Origin: Zobellella denitrificans
GTDB lineage: Bacteria; Pseudomonadota; Gammaproteobacteria; Enterobacterales; Aeromonadaceae
Direction of reading: 5' to 3'
DNA length: 64,000 nucleotides
Assembly: GCF_002237365.1 (NCBI RefSeq)
Contig: NZ_NMUO01000009.1
Span: forward strand, 1 to 64,000
Every line of letters begins with the position of its first letter. The stretch's first letter is position 1. The notes below the pieces were generated by a model that worked only from the letters and a program-made list of their open reading frames with translations, had not been told where the DNA came from and did no database searches. The position numbers were made by a program, and so were the translations under genes. This document shows, piece by piece, positions 29,481 to 40,219 of this stretch.

Positions 29481-30482
29481 ATGCAGGCAACCACCATTAC
29501 CCCCACCGTCGACTTTGAGCGGGACGGCAAGCAGCACGGTTTTCTCAAGCTGCCCTACTCCAGCGATCAATCCGCCTGGGGCTGCATCATGATCCCGGTC
29601 ACCGTGGTGAAAAACGGCGAGGGCCCCACCGCCCTGCTCACCGGCGGCAACCACGGCGACGAATACGAGGGCATCACCGCCCTGTTCAAGCTGGCCAACA
29701 GCCTGGAGCCCGAGCAGGTACGGGGCCGGGTGATCATAGTGCCGGCCATGAACTACCCGGCGGTGCGCAACGGCAGCCGCACCTCGCCCATCGACAAGGG
29801 CAACATGAACCGCAGCTTTCCGGGCAACCCGGCGGGCAGCATGACGGAGCGCATCGCCGACTACTTCAACCGCTACCTGGTACCGATGTGCGACTACGCC
29901 CTGGACATCCATTCCGGCGGCAAGACCCTGGACTTCATCCCCTTCTCCGCCGCCCACCGGCTGCCGGATCCGGCCCAGGAGGCCGCCTGCATCGAGGGCG
30001 CCAAACTGTTCGGCGCCCCCAACGTGGTGGTGATGTTCGAGCTGGACACCGCCTCCCTCTACGACACGGCGGTGGAATCCCAAGGCAAGGTGTTCGTCAC
30101 CACCGAACTGTGCGGCGGCGGCACCAGCAGCCCCGAGACCATCGCCCTGGCGGACCGGGGGGTGCACAACTTCCTGATCTTCGCCGGTATCACCCGGGGC
30201 GACTACCGCCTGCCCGACACCCCGCCGCGCCTGCTCGACATGCCCGACGGCTCCTGCTACATGATGAGCGAGCACCAGGGCCTGCTGGAGCTGTGTGTTT
30301 CCCTGGGCGACCGGGTCAGGGCGGGCGATCTGGTGGCACGCATCCACAGCCTGGAGCGCACCGGCCAGCCGCCGGCGGAATACCGGGCCAAACGCGACGG
30401 CATTCTCGCCGGCCGCCGCCACCCGGCGCTGATCGACATCGGCGACACCTTCGCGGTGCTGGCGGTCGAGCTCGACGCCTGA
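29481..30482 (+). CDS. doeB: N(2)-acetyl-L-2,4-diaminobutanoate deacetylase DoeB (EutE)
   Basis: DoeB removes the acetyl group from N-alpha-acetyl-diaminobutyrate, the second step of ectoine catabolism. It belongs to the succinylglutamate desuccinylase/aspartoacylase zinc family: GGNHGDEYEG gives His58 and Glu61, LDIHSGG gives His144, and NMNRSFPG is the substrate-binding stretch. At 333 residues it matches DoeB proteins. It lies 7 bp downstream of doeA; hydrolase and deacetylase are known to work as a complex. Confidence 0.92.
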   Translation: MQATTITPTVDFERDGKQHGFLKLPYSSDQSAWGCIMIPVTVVKNGEGPTALLTGGNHGDEYEGITALFKLANSLEPEQVRGRVIIVPAMNYPAVRNGSRTSPIDKGNMNRSFPGNPAGSMTERIADYFNRYLVPMCDYALDIHSGGKTLDFIPFSAAHRLPDPAQEAACIEGAKLFGAPNVVVMFELDTASLYDTAVESQGKVFVTTELCGGGTSSPETIALADRGVHNFLIFAGITRGDYRLPDTPPRLLDMPDGSCYMMSEHQGLLELCVSLGDRVRAGDLVARIHSLERTGQPPAEYRAKRDGILAGRRHPALIDIGDTFAVLAVELDA

Positions 30483-30588
30483 ACATCACTTAAGATAAGT
30501 ACTTGAGCAAAAAGGGCTGCTGGTTGCCACCGGCGGCCTTTTGTATACTCAAGCCATCAAGATTGCACAGCAACAAGCAGGAAGCCCC

Positions 30589-31068
30589 ATGCGTCTGGAT
30601 CGCTACGACATCAAAATTTTGCAAATCCTGCACCAGCAGGGCCGCATCACCAAATCCGGCCTGGCCGAGGCCATCAACCTCTCGGTCAGCCCCTGCTGGG
30701 AGCGGGTCAAACGGCTGGAGGACGCCGGCATCATCCAGGGCTACGGCGCCCGCATCAACACCGAAGTGCTGTTCAGGCGCTCGCCGGTGCTGGTGGAAGT
30801 CAGCCTCAAGCAGCACAGCGCCGAAGCCTTTAACCGCTTCGAGCAGGCCATGCTGCAGTGCGACCAGGTAGTGGACTGCTACGCCACCGGCGGCGGCGTC
30901 GACTATATCCTCAAGGTGATGTGCGACGGCATCGACCAGTACCAGCGGCTGATCGACAGCTGGCTCACCTCCGGGCTCGGCATAGAACGCTACTTCACCT
31001 ATATCGTCACCAAGACCATCAAGCAGCAGCAGCCCAGGCTGGAATTCGCGGCGGAATACAAGGAGTAG
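30589..31068 (+). CDS. doeX: Lrp/AsnC-family regulator DoeX-like
   Basis: A 159-residue feast/famine regulator with the N-terminal helix-turn-helix (GRITKSGLAEAINLSVSPCW, residues 19-38) and a RAM effector-binding domain (CYATGGGVDYILKVMC). Proteins of this type (AsnC/DoeX) accompany ectoine-degradation genes and help activate them. ATG at 30589 has AGGA upstream; an upstream extension to 30541 lacks family similarity. It sits between doeB and doeC and has its own 106-bp upstream gap. Confidence 0.87.
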   Translation: MRLDRYDIKILQILHQQGRITKSGLAEAINLSVSPCWERVKRLEDAGIIQGYGARINTEVLFRRSPVLVEVSLKQHSAEAFNRFEQAMLQCDQVVDCYATGGGVDYILKVMCDGIDQYQRLIDSWLTSGLGIERYFTYIVTKTIKQQQPRLEFAAEYKE

Positions 31069-31536
31069 GACGGGGATCAACAGTCTCCAGTTTGTGGACG
31101 ACCTGTCTGTTATAACCCGGGAAGCCGGCCAAAGGGCCAGCTCCGCCGATACGCCGCGGTAGATGACACTCGCCGCTTCAGCCAGCTGCGAACATTCACT
31201 GGATGTTCGGTCAGGCTGAAGCAACTCGTCACGGCGAGACAAGCTCGCCCCAGGTGGGCTCGAAATGCCATCCATGGCATTTCATGGTCGGCGGAGCCGT
31301 TCCCTTTGTCCGCCTGTTTTAACATGGGTGTTGCCTGTTTACGTCAGCCCGGGCTGGGACAGTAGTCCGTTATCCCCCACCTTTCTCTCCCCTCCAGAAA
31401 AAAACAATTTTTTAACCTCGGTTATCAGAAAAATCGCCCCGCCAACGCCGGGGCAACAAAAAGTATCTCCCCGCCATCGCTCCTAGAATGACCTCATAGC
31501 AACAACCTGTACCCAAACAACGAATTGGTGGTGTTT
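31069..31536. other. Intergenic region between doeX and doeC
   Basis: These 468 bp contain a long multi-hairpin repeat element (31140-31297), then an A/T-rich stretch (31380-31530) with an A-run and T-run near 31400 that probably holds the doeC promoter. No gene is recognised. Confidence 0.6.
31140..31297. repeat. Multi-hairpin intergenic repeat, copy A
   Basis: Outer arms GCTCCGCCGA (31140-31149) and TCGGCGGAGC (31288-31297) pair perfectly. Nested inside are 31175-31183 with 31214-31222 (GCTTCAGCC/GGCTGAAGC), GAACAT/ATGTTC (31190-31208), a GGCGAG/CTCGCC hairpin, and a 10-bp hairpin with a CC loop (31262-31283). The right half, GCTCG-hairpin-GGTCGG, matches copies B and C at 38.4 and 40.2 kb. 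Confidence 0.8.
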
Positions 31537-33054
31537 ATGAGCCTTACCCTCAAGCATGTATCAGACAGCAAGGTCACCGAAGCCATTATGCCCTATCTCA
31601 AGGATCCCCGGCTGGTTCGCGAACTGGCCTATGTCAACGGCAAATGGGTCAACGGCAACGACGATCTGGCCGTGATCAACCCGGCCACCGACGACATCAT
31701 CGGTCACTGCACCCAGCTGCAGCCGCTGCAGGTCAGCCAGGCCATCGACGCCGCCGAACGCGCCTTCCCGGCCTGGCGGGCACTGCTGGCCGACGAGCGC
31801 GCCGCCATCCTGATGCGCTGGCACGATCTCATCCTCGACAACAAGGAAGACCTGGCGGTGCTGATGGTGCTGGAGCAGGGCAAGAGCCTGAGTGATGCCC
31901 GCGGCGAAATCGACTACGGCGCCTCCTTTATCCGCTGGTTCGCGGAAGAGGCCCGTCGCGCCTACGGCGAGACCATTCCCAGCCATATTCCCAACGCCCA
32001 GCTGGCCACCCTGCGCGAGCCCATCGGCGTGGCGGCGTTGATCACGCCCTGGAACTTCCCCAGCGCCATGATCACCCGCAAGGCGGCGGCGGCCCTGGCC
32101 ATCGGCTGCACCGTGCTGGTCAAGCCGGCCAACGAAACCCCCTTCTCCGCCCTGGCGCTGGCCGAGCTGGCCGAGCGCGCCGGCTTCCCGGCCGGGGTCT
32201 ACAACGTGATCACCGGTGACGGCGCCGAGGTGTGCGACGTGCTGTGCCGCTCCGACAAGGTCAAGGCGCTGTCCTTCACCGGCTCCACCCGGGTCGGCAA
32301 GCTGCTGCTGGAGCAGGCCGCGGCCACCGTCAAGAAGTGCTCCATGGAGCTCGGCGGCAACGCCCCCTTCATCGTGCTGCCGGACATGGACATCAGCGCG
32401 GCCGCCAGGGCGGCGGTGGACGCCAAGTTCCAGACCGCCGGGCAGGACTGCCTGGCCGCCAACCGCATTTTCGTGCCGCGCGCCAGGTATGAAGACTTCC
32501 TCGCCGCCTTCGCCGCCGAGATGGCCAAGATCCAGGTGGGCAACGGCTTCGACGAGGGCGTGACCATGGGCCCGCTGATCTTCCGCCAGGCGGTGGACAA
32601 GGCCCAGGCCATCGTCGATGACGCCCTCGCCAAGGGCGCCCGGCTGATTGCCGGCGACCAGCGCCAGGCGCCGGGCACCAACTTCTTCATGCCGACCCTG
32701 CTGGCCGACGTGACCCCGGAGATGAAGGTATTCCGCGAGGAGAACTTCTGCCCGGTGGCCGGGGTGCTGCCCTACGACAGCATCGACGAGCTGATCCCCC
32801 TGGCCAACGACACCGAATACGGCCTGGCCGCCTATGTGTACGGCCACGACATCCGCCATATCTGGCAGCTGATGCGCGGCCTGGAGTTCGGCATGGTGTC
32901 GGTCAACTCGGTGAAGATGACCGGCCACCCCATCCCCTTCGGCGGGGTGAAGCAGTCGGGCCTGGGCCGCGAAGGCAGCCGTCACGGCTTCGATGAATAC
33001 AGCCAGATCAAGTACTACTGCCTGGGTGCCATGCCGACCGTTAGCGGCAGCTGA
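31537..33054 (+). CDS. doeC: Aldehyde dehydrogenase DoeC (aspartate-semialdehyde oxidation)
   Basis: DoeC oxidises L-aspartate 4-semialdehyde, made from diaminobutyrate by DoeD, to aspartate. The 505-residue protein is close to succinate-semialdehyde dehydrogenases: TPWNFPSAM with Asn173, FTGSTRVGKLL, Glu271 in MELGGNAPF, and nucleophile Cys305 in TAGQDCLAANR. The role is assigned from context with doeD and doeAB; on sequence alone it could be a GabD. ATG at 31537 was chosen over the in-frame TTG and GTG codons just upstream. Confidence 0.87.
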   Translation: MSLTLKHVSDSKVTEAIMPYLKDPRLVRELAYVNGKWVNGNDDLAVINPATDDIIGHCTQLQPLQVSQAIDAAERAFPAWRALLADERAAILMRWHDLILDNKEDLAVLMVLEQGKSLSDARGEIDYGASFIRWFAEEARRAYGETIPSHIPNAQLATLREPIGVAALITPWNFPSAMITRKAAAALAIGCTVLVKPANETPFSALALAELAERAGFPAGVYNVITGDGAEVCDVLCRSDKVKALSFTGSTRVGKLLLEQAAATVKKCSMELGGNAPFIVLPDMDISAAARAAVDAKFQTAGQDCLAANRIFVPRARYEDFLAAFAAEMAKIQVGNGFDEGVTMGPLIFRQAVDKAQAIVDDALAKGARLIAGDQRQAPGTNFFMPTLLADVTPEMKVFREENFCPVAGVLPYDSIDELIPLANDTEYGLAAYVYGHDIRHIWQLMRGLEFGMVSVNSVKMTGHPIPFGGVKQSGLGREGSRHGFDEYSQIKYYCLGAMPTVSGS

Positions 33055-33107
33055 GACCAGGACTGAACACCCATACCGGATTGAACGCTATCAAGGGAGC
33101 GACCACC

Positions 33108-34514
33108 ATGACCATAGATACCAAAAAGCTGCTCGAAATCGACCGCAACACCGTGTTCCACGCCTCCACCCACCTGAAGCAGTACGCTCATGGTGAAGTG
33201 GGCGGCCGCATCATCACCGGCGCCCAGGGCATCCGCATCCAGGACTCCGAAGGCGTGGAGCTGATTGACGCCTTCGCCGGCCTGTACTGCGTGAACATCG
33301 GCTACGGCCGCACCGAAATGGCCGAGGCCATCTACGAGCAGGCCAAGAAGCTGGCCTACTACCACACCTATGTGGGCCACACCAACGAGGCGCTGATCGA
33401 GCTGTCCGACCGTATCATCAAGATGGCCCCCGCCGGCATGAGCAAGGTGTACTACGGCATGTCCGGCAGCGACGCCAACGAAACCCAGCTCAAGCTGGTG
33501 TGGTACTACAACAACGCCCGTGGCCTGCCCCAGAAGAAAAAGGTGATCTCCCGGGATCGCGGCTACCATGGCTCCAGCATCGCGTCCGGCTCCATGACCG
33601 GCCTGCCGCTGTTCCATGCCCACTTCGACCTGCCGCTGGAGCGCATCAAGCACACCATAGCGCCGGTCTACTACCGCCGCCCCGACGACAACATGAGCGA
33701 GCTGGAGTTCTCCAGGTACTGCGCCGCCAAGCTGGAAGAGATGATCCTGGCGGAAGGGCCGGACACCGTCGCCGCCATGATCGGCGAGCCGGTACTGGGC
33801 ACCGGTGGCATAGTGCCGCCGCCCGAGGGCTACTGGGCCGAGATCCGCAAGGTGCTCGACAAGTACGACATCCTGCTGATCGCCGACGAAGTGGTGTGCG
33901 GTTTCGGTCGCCTGGGTGCCGACTTCGGCTCCCTCTACTACGACATGAAGCCGGACCTGATGACGGTCGCCAAGGGCCTGACCTCCGCCTATCAGCCGCT
34001 GTCCGGCGTGATCGTGGGCGAGAAGGTATGGAAGGTGCTGGAACAGGGCACCGATCAGTGGGGTGCCATCGGCCACGGCTACACCTATTCCGGCCACCCC
34101 ATGGGTGCCGCTTCCGCCCTGTGCAACCTGGACATCATCGCCCGTGAAAACCTGGTCGGTAATGCCCGTGACACCGGTGCCTACCTGCAGCAGCGCATGC
34201 AGCAAACCTTTGCCGAGCACCCGCTGGTGGGCGAAAGCCGCGGCGTGGGCCTGCTGCACGCCCTGGAGTTCTCCAGCAACAAGGCCAGGCGCGAGCACTT
34301 CGATCCCAACCTCAAGGTGGGCCCGCAGATCGCCGCCGCCTGTCTGGAGCAGGGCCTGATCGCCCGCGCCATGCCCCACGGCGACATCCTGGGCTTTGCC
34401 CCGCCGCTGGTGGTCACCAAGGGCGAGGTGGATGACATCGTCGAGCGCACCGCCAAGGCGGTGAACAAGGTCACCGACAAGCTGGTCCGCAGCGGTGAGT
34501 GGAACGCCAAGTAA
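33108..34514 (+). CDS. doeD: Diaminobutyrate aminotransferase DoeD (class III)
   Basis: DoeD transfers the terminal amino group of L-2,4-diaminobutyrate to a keto acid and yields aspartate semialdehyde. The 468-residue class III aminotransferase has YYGMSGSDANETQLKL, RDRGYHGSS, Asp260 in LLIADEVVCGFGRLG, and the PLP lysine Lys289 in TVAKGLTSAYQPLSG. ATG at 33108 has AAGGGAG upstream. It follows doeC by 53 bp and is closed by a terminator-like hairpin before eutB. Confidence 0.88.
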   Translation: MTIDTKKLLEIDRNTVFHASTHLKQYAHGEVGGRIITGAQGIRIQDSEGVELIDAFAGLYCVNIGYGRTEMAEAIYEQAKKLAYYHTYVGHTNEALIELSDRIIKMAPAGMSKVYYGMSGSDANETQLKLVWYYNNARGLPQKKKVISRDRGYHGSSIASGSMTGLPLFHAHFDLPLERIKHTIAPVYYRRPDDNMSELEFSRYCAAKLEEMILAEGPDTVAAMIGEPVLGTGGIVPPPEGYWAEIRKVLDKYDILLIADEVVCGFGRLGADFGSLYYDMKPDLMTVAKGLTSAYQPLSGVIVGEKVWKVLEQGTDQWGAIGHGYTYSGHPMGAASALCNLDIIARENLVGNARDTGAYLQQRMQQTFAEHPLVGESRGVGLLHALEFSSNKARREHFDPNLKVGPQIAAACLEQGLIARAMPHGDILGFAPPLVVTKGEVDDIVERTAKAVNKVTDKLVRSGEWNAK

Positions 34515-34558
34515 ATAGACGAAAGCCGGAAGCTTTCAGCTTTCAGCAAATATCACTC

Positions 34559-34588
34559 AGCCAGGTTCGCCCGCCGAACCTGGCTTTT
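34559..34588 (+). terminator. Hairpin with short T-run between doeD and eutB
   Basis: A 10-bp perfect stem (34559-34568 with 34576-34585, AGCCAGGTTC/GAACCTGGCT) followed by TTT. It could end or attenuate the doeCD transcript ahead of eutBCA. Confidence 0.6.
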
Positions 34589-34616
34589 GCGGTCATCACC
34601 ACCAGAGAGGCAAAGG

Positions 34617-35609
34617 ATGCCAGCAACGGATGTACTCCCCGACCTGTCGCGGATCTATCGGGCCCGGCAGGCACTGCAAGGCCAGGTGGCGCGCACGCCC
34701 CTGATCCGCTCCGAGGCCCTGTCGCGCCGCTTCGCCTGCGAGGCCTGGCTCAAGCTCGAAACCCTCCAGCCCATCGGCGCCTTCAAGCTGCGCGGCGCCA
34801 CCTTCGCCATGAGCCGGCTCGGCCCGGAACAGCGCCAGGCCGGCGTGGTCACCTGCTCCACCGGCAACCACGGCCGTGCCATCGCCTATGCCGGCCAACG
34901 GCTCGGCATTCACACCGTGATCTGCATGTCCCGGCTGGTCCCGGCCAACAAGGTCGAGGCCATCCGGGCCCTGGGCGCCGAGGTGCGCATCATCGGCAAT
35001 TCCCAGGACGAGGCCGAGGTGGAAGCCCTGCGCCTGGTCGAAGAGCAGGGCATGGTCTACCTGCCGCCCTTCGATCACCCGGACATCATTACCGGCCAGG
35101 GCACCATCGGCCTGGAGATCCTGGAGGACCTGCCGACCGTCGACACCGTCTTCGCCGGCCTGTCCGGGGGCGGCCTGGTGGGCGGCATCGGCATCGCCCT
35201 CAAGGGCATCAAGCCCACGGTGGAGCTGGTCGGCGTCACCATGGACAGGGGCGCGGCCATGGTGGCCAGCCTGGAGGCGGGCCAGCCGGTGCAGGTGACC
35301 GAATACGAATCCTTCGCCGACAGCCTGGGCGGCGGTATCGGCCTGCACAACCGCTACAGCTTCGAGGCGGTGCGCCGGCACATGGACAGGGCCTACCTGG
35401 TCAGCGAAGCCGCCATCGCCAGCGCCATGGTGCACTTCGTCGAGCACGAGAAGATGCTGGTGGAAGGCGCCGCCGTGGTGGGCGTGGCCGCCATCGAGCA
35501 GCACAGCCTGGACGTGCGCGGCAAGCAGGTGGTGTTCGTGGTCAGCGGCCACAACGTGGCGCTGGACACCTTCGACCGGGCCCGGGCGCTGGCGGCGGCA
35601 TCGCGCTGA
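34617..35609 (+). CDS. eutB: Hydroxyectoine utilisation dehydratase EutB (threonine dehydratase-like)
   Basis: EutB is a fold-type II PLP enzyme found in ectoine/hydroxyectoine gene sets and proposed to dehydrate a hydroxylated diaminobutyrate intermediate. The 330-residue protein looks like a catabolic threonine dehydratase without the regulatory domain: PLP lysine Lys57 in IGAFKLRGA, STGNHGRAIAYAG, and the glycine-rich phosphate loop GLSGGGLVGG. ATG at 34617 has AGAGAGG upstream. It leads eutB-eutC-eutA. The detailed reaction of EutABC is not settled. Confidence 0.85.
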   Translation: MPATDVLPDLSRIYRARQALQGQVARTPLIRSEALSRRFACEAWLKLETLQPIGAFKLRGATFAMSRLGPEQRQAGVVTCSTGNHGRAIAYAGQRLGIHTVICMSRLVPANKVEAIRALGAEVRIIGNSQDEAEVEALRLVEEQGMVYLPPFDHPDIITGQGTIGLEILEDLPTVDTVFAGLSGGGLVGGIGIALKGIKPTVELVGVTMDRGAAMVASLEAGQPVQVTEYESFADSLGGGIGLHNRYSFEAVRRHMDRAYLVSEAAIASAMVHFVEHEKMLVEGAAVVGVAAIEQHSLDVRGKQVVFVVSGHNVALDTFDRARALAAASR

Positions 35610-35649
35610 CCGACACCCCCCATCAGGACATTCCGCTTTGGAGCAAAAC

Positions 35650-36594
35650 ATGAAGATTTATCATAAAGCGCAAATCACCGAGGTCACCGGCCTGACCGAC
35701 GACGCCCTGGCGGCGGTGGAAGCCGGTTTCGCCGCCCTAGGCCGGGGCGAGGTCACCATGCCGCCGGTGCTCAGCATGAACATCGGCGAGAGCAACGGCG
35801 AGGTGGACGTCAAGACCGCCCATATCCGCGGCCAGGAGCGGTTCGCCCTCAAGATAAGCTCCGGCTTTTTCGACAACCCCAAACTTGGCCTGTCCAGCCT
35901 CAACGGCCTGATGATACTGTTTTCGGCCAAAACCGGGGTGGTGGACTCGGTGCTGTTCGACGAAGGCTATCTCACCGACATCCGCACCGCCCTGGCCGGC
36001 GCCATCGCCGCCAAACACCTGTCGCGGCCGGACAGCGGCTCGGTGGCGGTGATCGGCGCCGGCCTGCAGGCCGAACTGCAGGTTGCGGCCCTGGGCCTGG
36101 TGCGCCCGATACGGGAAGTGCATGTGTTCGCCCGCAACCGCGAAAGGATGCTCGCCTACCAGGACACCATGGCACACCAATACGGCCTGCCGGTAACCCT
36201 GCACCAGAGCGCGGCCGCCGCCTGCGCCCGGGCCGACATCGTCGTGACCACCACGCCGGCCTCCAGCCCGGTGCTGCACTGGGCCGACCTGCGCCCCGGC
36301 ACCCACGTGACCGCCATGGGTTCGGACAACGGCCACAAGAACGAGCTGGAGCCGGCGATACTGGCCAACGCCGACGCCCTGGTGGTGGACAGGCGCAGCC
36401 AGTCGGAGACCATCGGCGAGCTGCACCACTTCCCCGGTCCTTTTACCAAGCCGGTGTTTGAGCTGGGCCAGGTGATTGCCGAGGGGCTTGGCCTGCGCAC
36501 CGCCCCCGAGCAGATCACCGTCTGCGACCTGAGCGGCACCGGGGTCCAGGACACCGCCATCGCCAACTACACCGCCGCCCGCCTGGGTGGCTGA
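35650..36594 (+). CDS. eutC: Ectoine utilisation protein EutC (ornithine cyclodeaminase-like)
   Basis: A 314-residue member of the ornithine cyclodeaminase/mu-crystallin family, which bind NAD(P) and act on imino or amino acids. The Rossmann motif VAVIGAGLQAELQ lies near residue 132, with ALKISSGFFDNP and VTAMGSDNGHKNELEP following family pattern. In hydroxyectoine clusters EutC is thought to reduce the imine left after EutB acts. ATG at 35650 has TTGGAG upstream. It lies 40 bp after eutB. Confidence 0.86.
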   Translation: MKIYHKAQITEVTGLTDDALAAVEAGFAALGRGEVTMPPVLSMNIGESNGEVDVKTAHIRGQERFALKISSGFFDNPKLGLSSLNGLMILFSAKTGVVDSVLFDEGYLTDIRTALAGAIAAKHLSRPDSGSVAVIGAGLQAELQVAALGLVRPIREVHVFARNRERMLAYQDTMAHQYGLPVTLHQSAAAACARADIVVTTTPASSPVLHWADLRPGTHVTAMGSDNGHKNELEPAILANADALVVDRRSQSETIGELHHFPGPFTKPVFELGQVIAEGLGLRTAPEQITVCDLSGTGVQDTAIANYTAARLGG

Positions 36595-36692
36595 AGGGTA
36601 ACATTAGCGAAACAGAGTCAAAGTGGGCAGGTGGCCGAAACCACCTGCAGCTGGCCGATCCCCTCGGCCCGGATTGCGCAAGGACACGCATC

Positions 36693-37487
36693 ATGCCTCA
36701 AGCCCAAGACGCCTTTTCCGCCCTGGAACGGCCCTATACCTTTACCACCCAGCCGCGCCAGGCCCGGGCCCGTATCGGCCTGGTACAACTGGCCAGCGAC
36801 TACACCCTGGAGAACGACTGGCACCGCCTGGCGGAAGCAGGGATAGAGATCTACAGCACCCGCATGGCCTACAACAGCGTGATGACGCCGGACTCCCTCA
36901 GGGCCACGGCGGACAGCATCGCGGACGCCTCCGCCCTGGTGGCCCCTGGGCTGGAGCTCGATGTGATGGCCTTCGGCTGCACCTCCGCCAGCATGCTGAT
37001 CGGCAGCGACGGCGTGGCCGAACGCCTGACCCGGGATCGTCCCGGCCTGCCCGCCACCAACCCCTGGCAGGCCAGCCTCTGCGCCCTGCGCCACCTCGGC
37101 ATCCGGCGGCTGGCGGTGCTCACGCCCTATAACACCGAGGTCAACCATTCCCTGTACCGGGGCCTGCAGGACGCCGGCTTCGAGATAGTGGCCTTCGGCG
37201 CCTTCGGCCTGACCCTGGACACCGAGATCCCCGCCATCCATACCGACGCCATCATGGCCGCCACCGCCGATCTGCTGGCTGGCTGCCGGGCCGAGGGGGT
37301 CTTCTTCTCCTGTACCAACCTGCGGGCGATGGCGATACTGGAAGAGATGGAACGGCGTTTCGGCCTGCCCATGGTGTCATCCAACCAGGCGCTGTTCTGG
37401 CACGCCCTGCACCTGGCCGGCCAGCAACCGGAGATCGCCGGCTTCGGCCGGCTGTTGCGCACGCCATCCACGGAGGTGGTGCCATGA
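36693..37487 (+). CDS. eutA: Ectoine utilisation protein EutA (Asp/Glu racemase superfamily)
   Basis: EutA is related to maleate isomerase and arylmalonate decarboxylase and is proposed to adjust stereochemistry of a hydroxyectoine-derived intermediate. The 264-residue protein has the two catalytic cysteines of the superfamily: Cys96 in AFGCTSASM and Cys207 in FSCTNLRAM. ATG at 36693 has AAGGA upstream. The stop overlaps the EamA transporter start by 4 bp. Confidence 0.86.
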   Translation: MPQAQDAFSALERPYTFTTQPRQARARIGLVQLASDYTLENDWHRLAEAGIEIYSTRMAYNSVMTPDSLRATADSIADASALVAPGLELDVMAFGCTSASMLIGSDGVAERLTRDRPGLPATNPWQASLCALRHLGIRRLAVLTPYNTEVNHSLYRGLQDAGFEIVAFGAFGLTLDTEIPAIHTDAIMAATADLLAGCRAEGVFFSCTNLRAMAILEEMERRFGLPMVSSNQALFWHALHLAGQQPEIAGFGRLLRTPSTEVVP

Positions 37488-38377
37488 ATCCGAGGCTCAA
37501 CGGCATGCTGCTGTCCACCGCCGGGGTGGTGCTGCTGTCGCCGGATATCCTGGTGGTACGCTGGGTACCGCTGGATCACGGCTCCCTGCTGTTCTGGCGG
37601 GGGATATTGCTGTTTTTCGGCTTCGGCGCCGTGGCCCTGTACCGCTACCGCGGCCAGCTGGGGCCCAGGCTGCGGGAAGGCGGCCTGGCCGGCCTGGGCT
37701 GCGCGCTCAGCTTCGCCCTCACCACCTACTGCTTTACCCAGTCGATGAAGCTGACCAGCCCCACCGCCGCCATGATGATCATCAGCACGGCACCGGTGTT
37801 CGCCGCCGTACTGGCCTGGCTGTGGCTGCGGGAAAGCGCCAGCCGCCGCACCCTGATCACCATCGCCATCACCCTGGCCGGCATCGGCATCATAGTGGCG
37901 GACAAGGACGGCCACAACAGCCTGGCGGGCAATCTCTACGCCCTGGGCGCCGCCCTGTTCATGGCGGTCAACTTCAATATCGCGCGCCGGGCCGCGCCCC
38001 GGGATCTCAGCCCCATGCTGATCCTGGGCGGCCTCTTCGCCTCCGCGCTGGCGCTGCTGCACACGCCGGTTCCGACCCTGCCGGGCGCCACCGAGCTGGG
38101 GGTGATGGCGCTGACCGCCGCCTTGCTGATGCCCATCGGCTTCACCCTGCTGCAGCTGGCGCCGCGCTATATCCAGGCCACCGAGGTCAGCCTGTTCCTG
38201 CTGCTGGAGGCGGTGCTGGGACCGCTCTGGGTCTGGCTGGTGCTGGGCGAGGCGCCGGGCGAGCGGACCCTGCTGGGCAGCCTGGTGGTCTGCGCCGGCC
38301 TGCTGTTCCACTGCCTCGGCCAGTTGCCGAGAAACCGCGCCGGCCTGCCCCCCGCCGCCAGCCCGCCCATGGTTTGA
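37484..38377 (+). CDS. EamA/DMT-family transporter
   Basis: A 297-residue drug/metabolite-transporter protein with about ten hydrophobic helices in two EamA repeats (residues 5-140 and 150-285). The ATGA overlap with eutA shows co-translation. In this position it may export excess amino acids formed during hydroxyectoine breakdown, or import a related compound. The family does not allow a substrate call. Confidence 0.82.
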   Translation: MNPRLNGMLLSTAGVVLLSPDILVVRWVPLDHGSLLFWRGILLFFGFGAVALYRYRGQLGPRLREGGLAGLGCALSFALTTYCFTQSMKLTSPTAAMMIISTAPVFAAVLAWLWLRESASRRTLITIAITLAGIGIIVADKDGHNSLAGNLYALGAALFMAVNFNIARRAAPRDLSPMLILGGLFASALALLHTPVPTLPGATELGVMALTAALLMPIGFTLLQLAPRYIQATEVSLFLLLEAVLGPLWVWLVLGEAPGERTLLGSLVVCAGLLFHCLGQLPRNRAGLPPAASPPMV

Positions 38378-38440
38378 AGACCAGTTATGACTGTTTAGGA
38401 TCATTTGCAAAGCTTGCTCTGTCACCACTCAGCAAAGAGT

Positions 38441-38540
38441 CAACAGGGCCACCTCCACCGACACGCTGCGAGCACATCCCTGTGGCGCTCGGCACATGCC
38501 GTCCCTGGCATGTGACGGTCGGTGGGGGCAATCCCTGTTG
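38441..38540. repeat. Multi-hairpin intergenic repeat, copy B
   Basis: Outermost arms CAACAGGG (38441-38448) and CCCTGTTG (38533-38540); next CCACCGAC (38455-38462) with GTCGGTGG (38518-38525). Inside are hairpin 1 (CGAGC...GCTCG around ACATCCCTGT, 38469-38491) and hairpin 2 (CACATGCC/GGCATGTG, 38493-38514). The cruciform-like plan and loop sequences match copies A and C. Confidence 0.85.
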
Positions 38541-38631
38541 CCTCTTCCAAGCTCCAGCGCTGTCTAACGCCCGAGTCAACAGGCGACAATGAAACGTTGG
38601 GGAGGACAACAGTCCTCAAACCGGTTCTAAA

Positions 38632-38660
38632 AACAAAAAAGCCGGTCGAGGACCGGCTTT
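38632..38660 (-). terminator. Rho-independent terminator of lysS
   Basis: AAAGCCGGTC (38638-38647) pairs with GACCGGCTTT (38651-38660) around a 3-base loop. On the minus strand the stem is followed by six T, G and more T, a standard terminator 26 bp past the lysS stop. Confidence 0.88.
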
Positions 38661-38685
38661 GAACTATCCCGCGGTATGCCCGGAC

Positions 38686-40170
<1,485 letters not shown>

Positions 40171-40219
40171 GATTAAGCCTTGTTTGAATCTTGTTTTGAG
40201 CCCTTCTGCCCGCCAGGGC

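Larger units (their letters stand above)
38378..38685. other. Intergenic region between the island and lysS
   Basis: These 308 bp between convergent genes contain multi-hairpin repeat copy B (38441-38540), a small hairpin (GAGGAC/GTCCTC, 38602-38617) and the lysS terminator (38632-38660). No gene is recognised. Confidence 0.65.
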
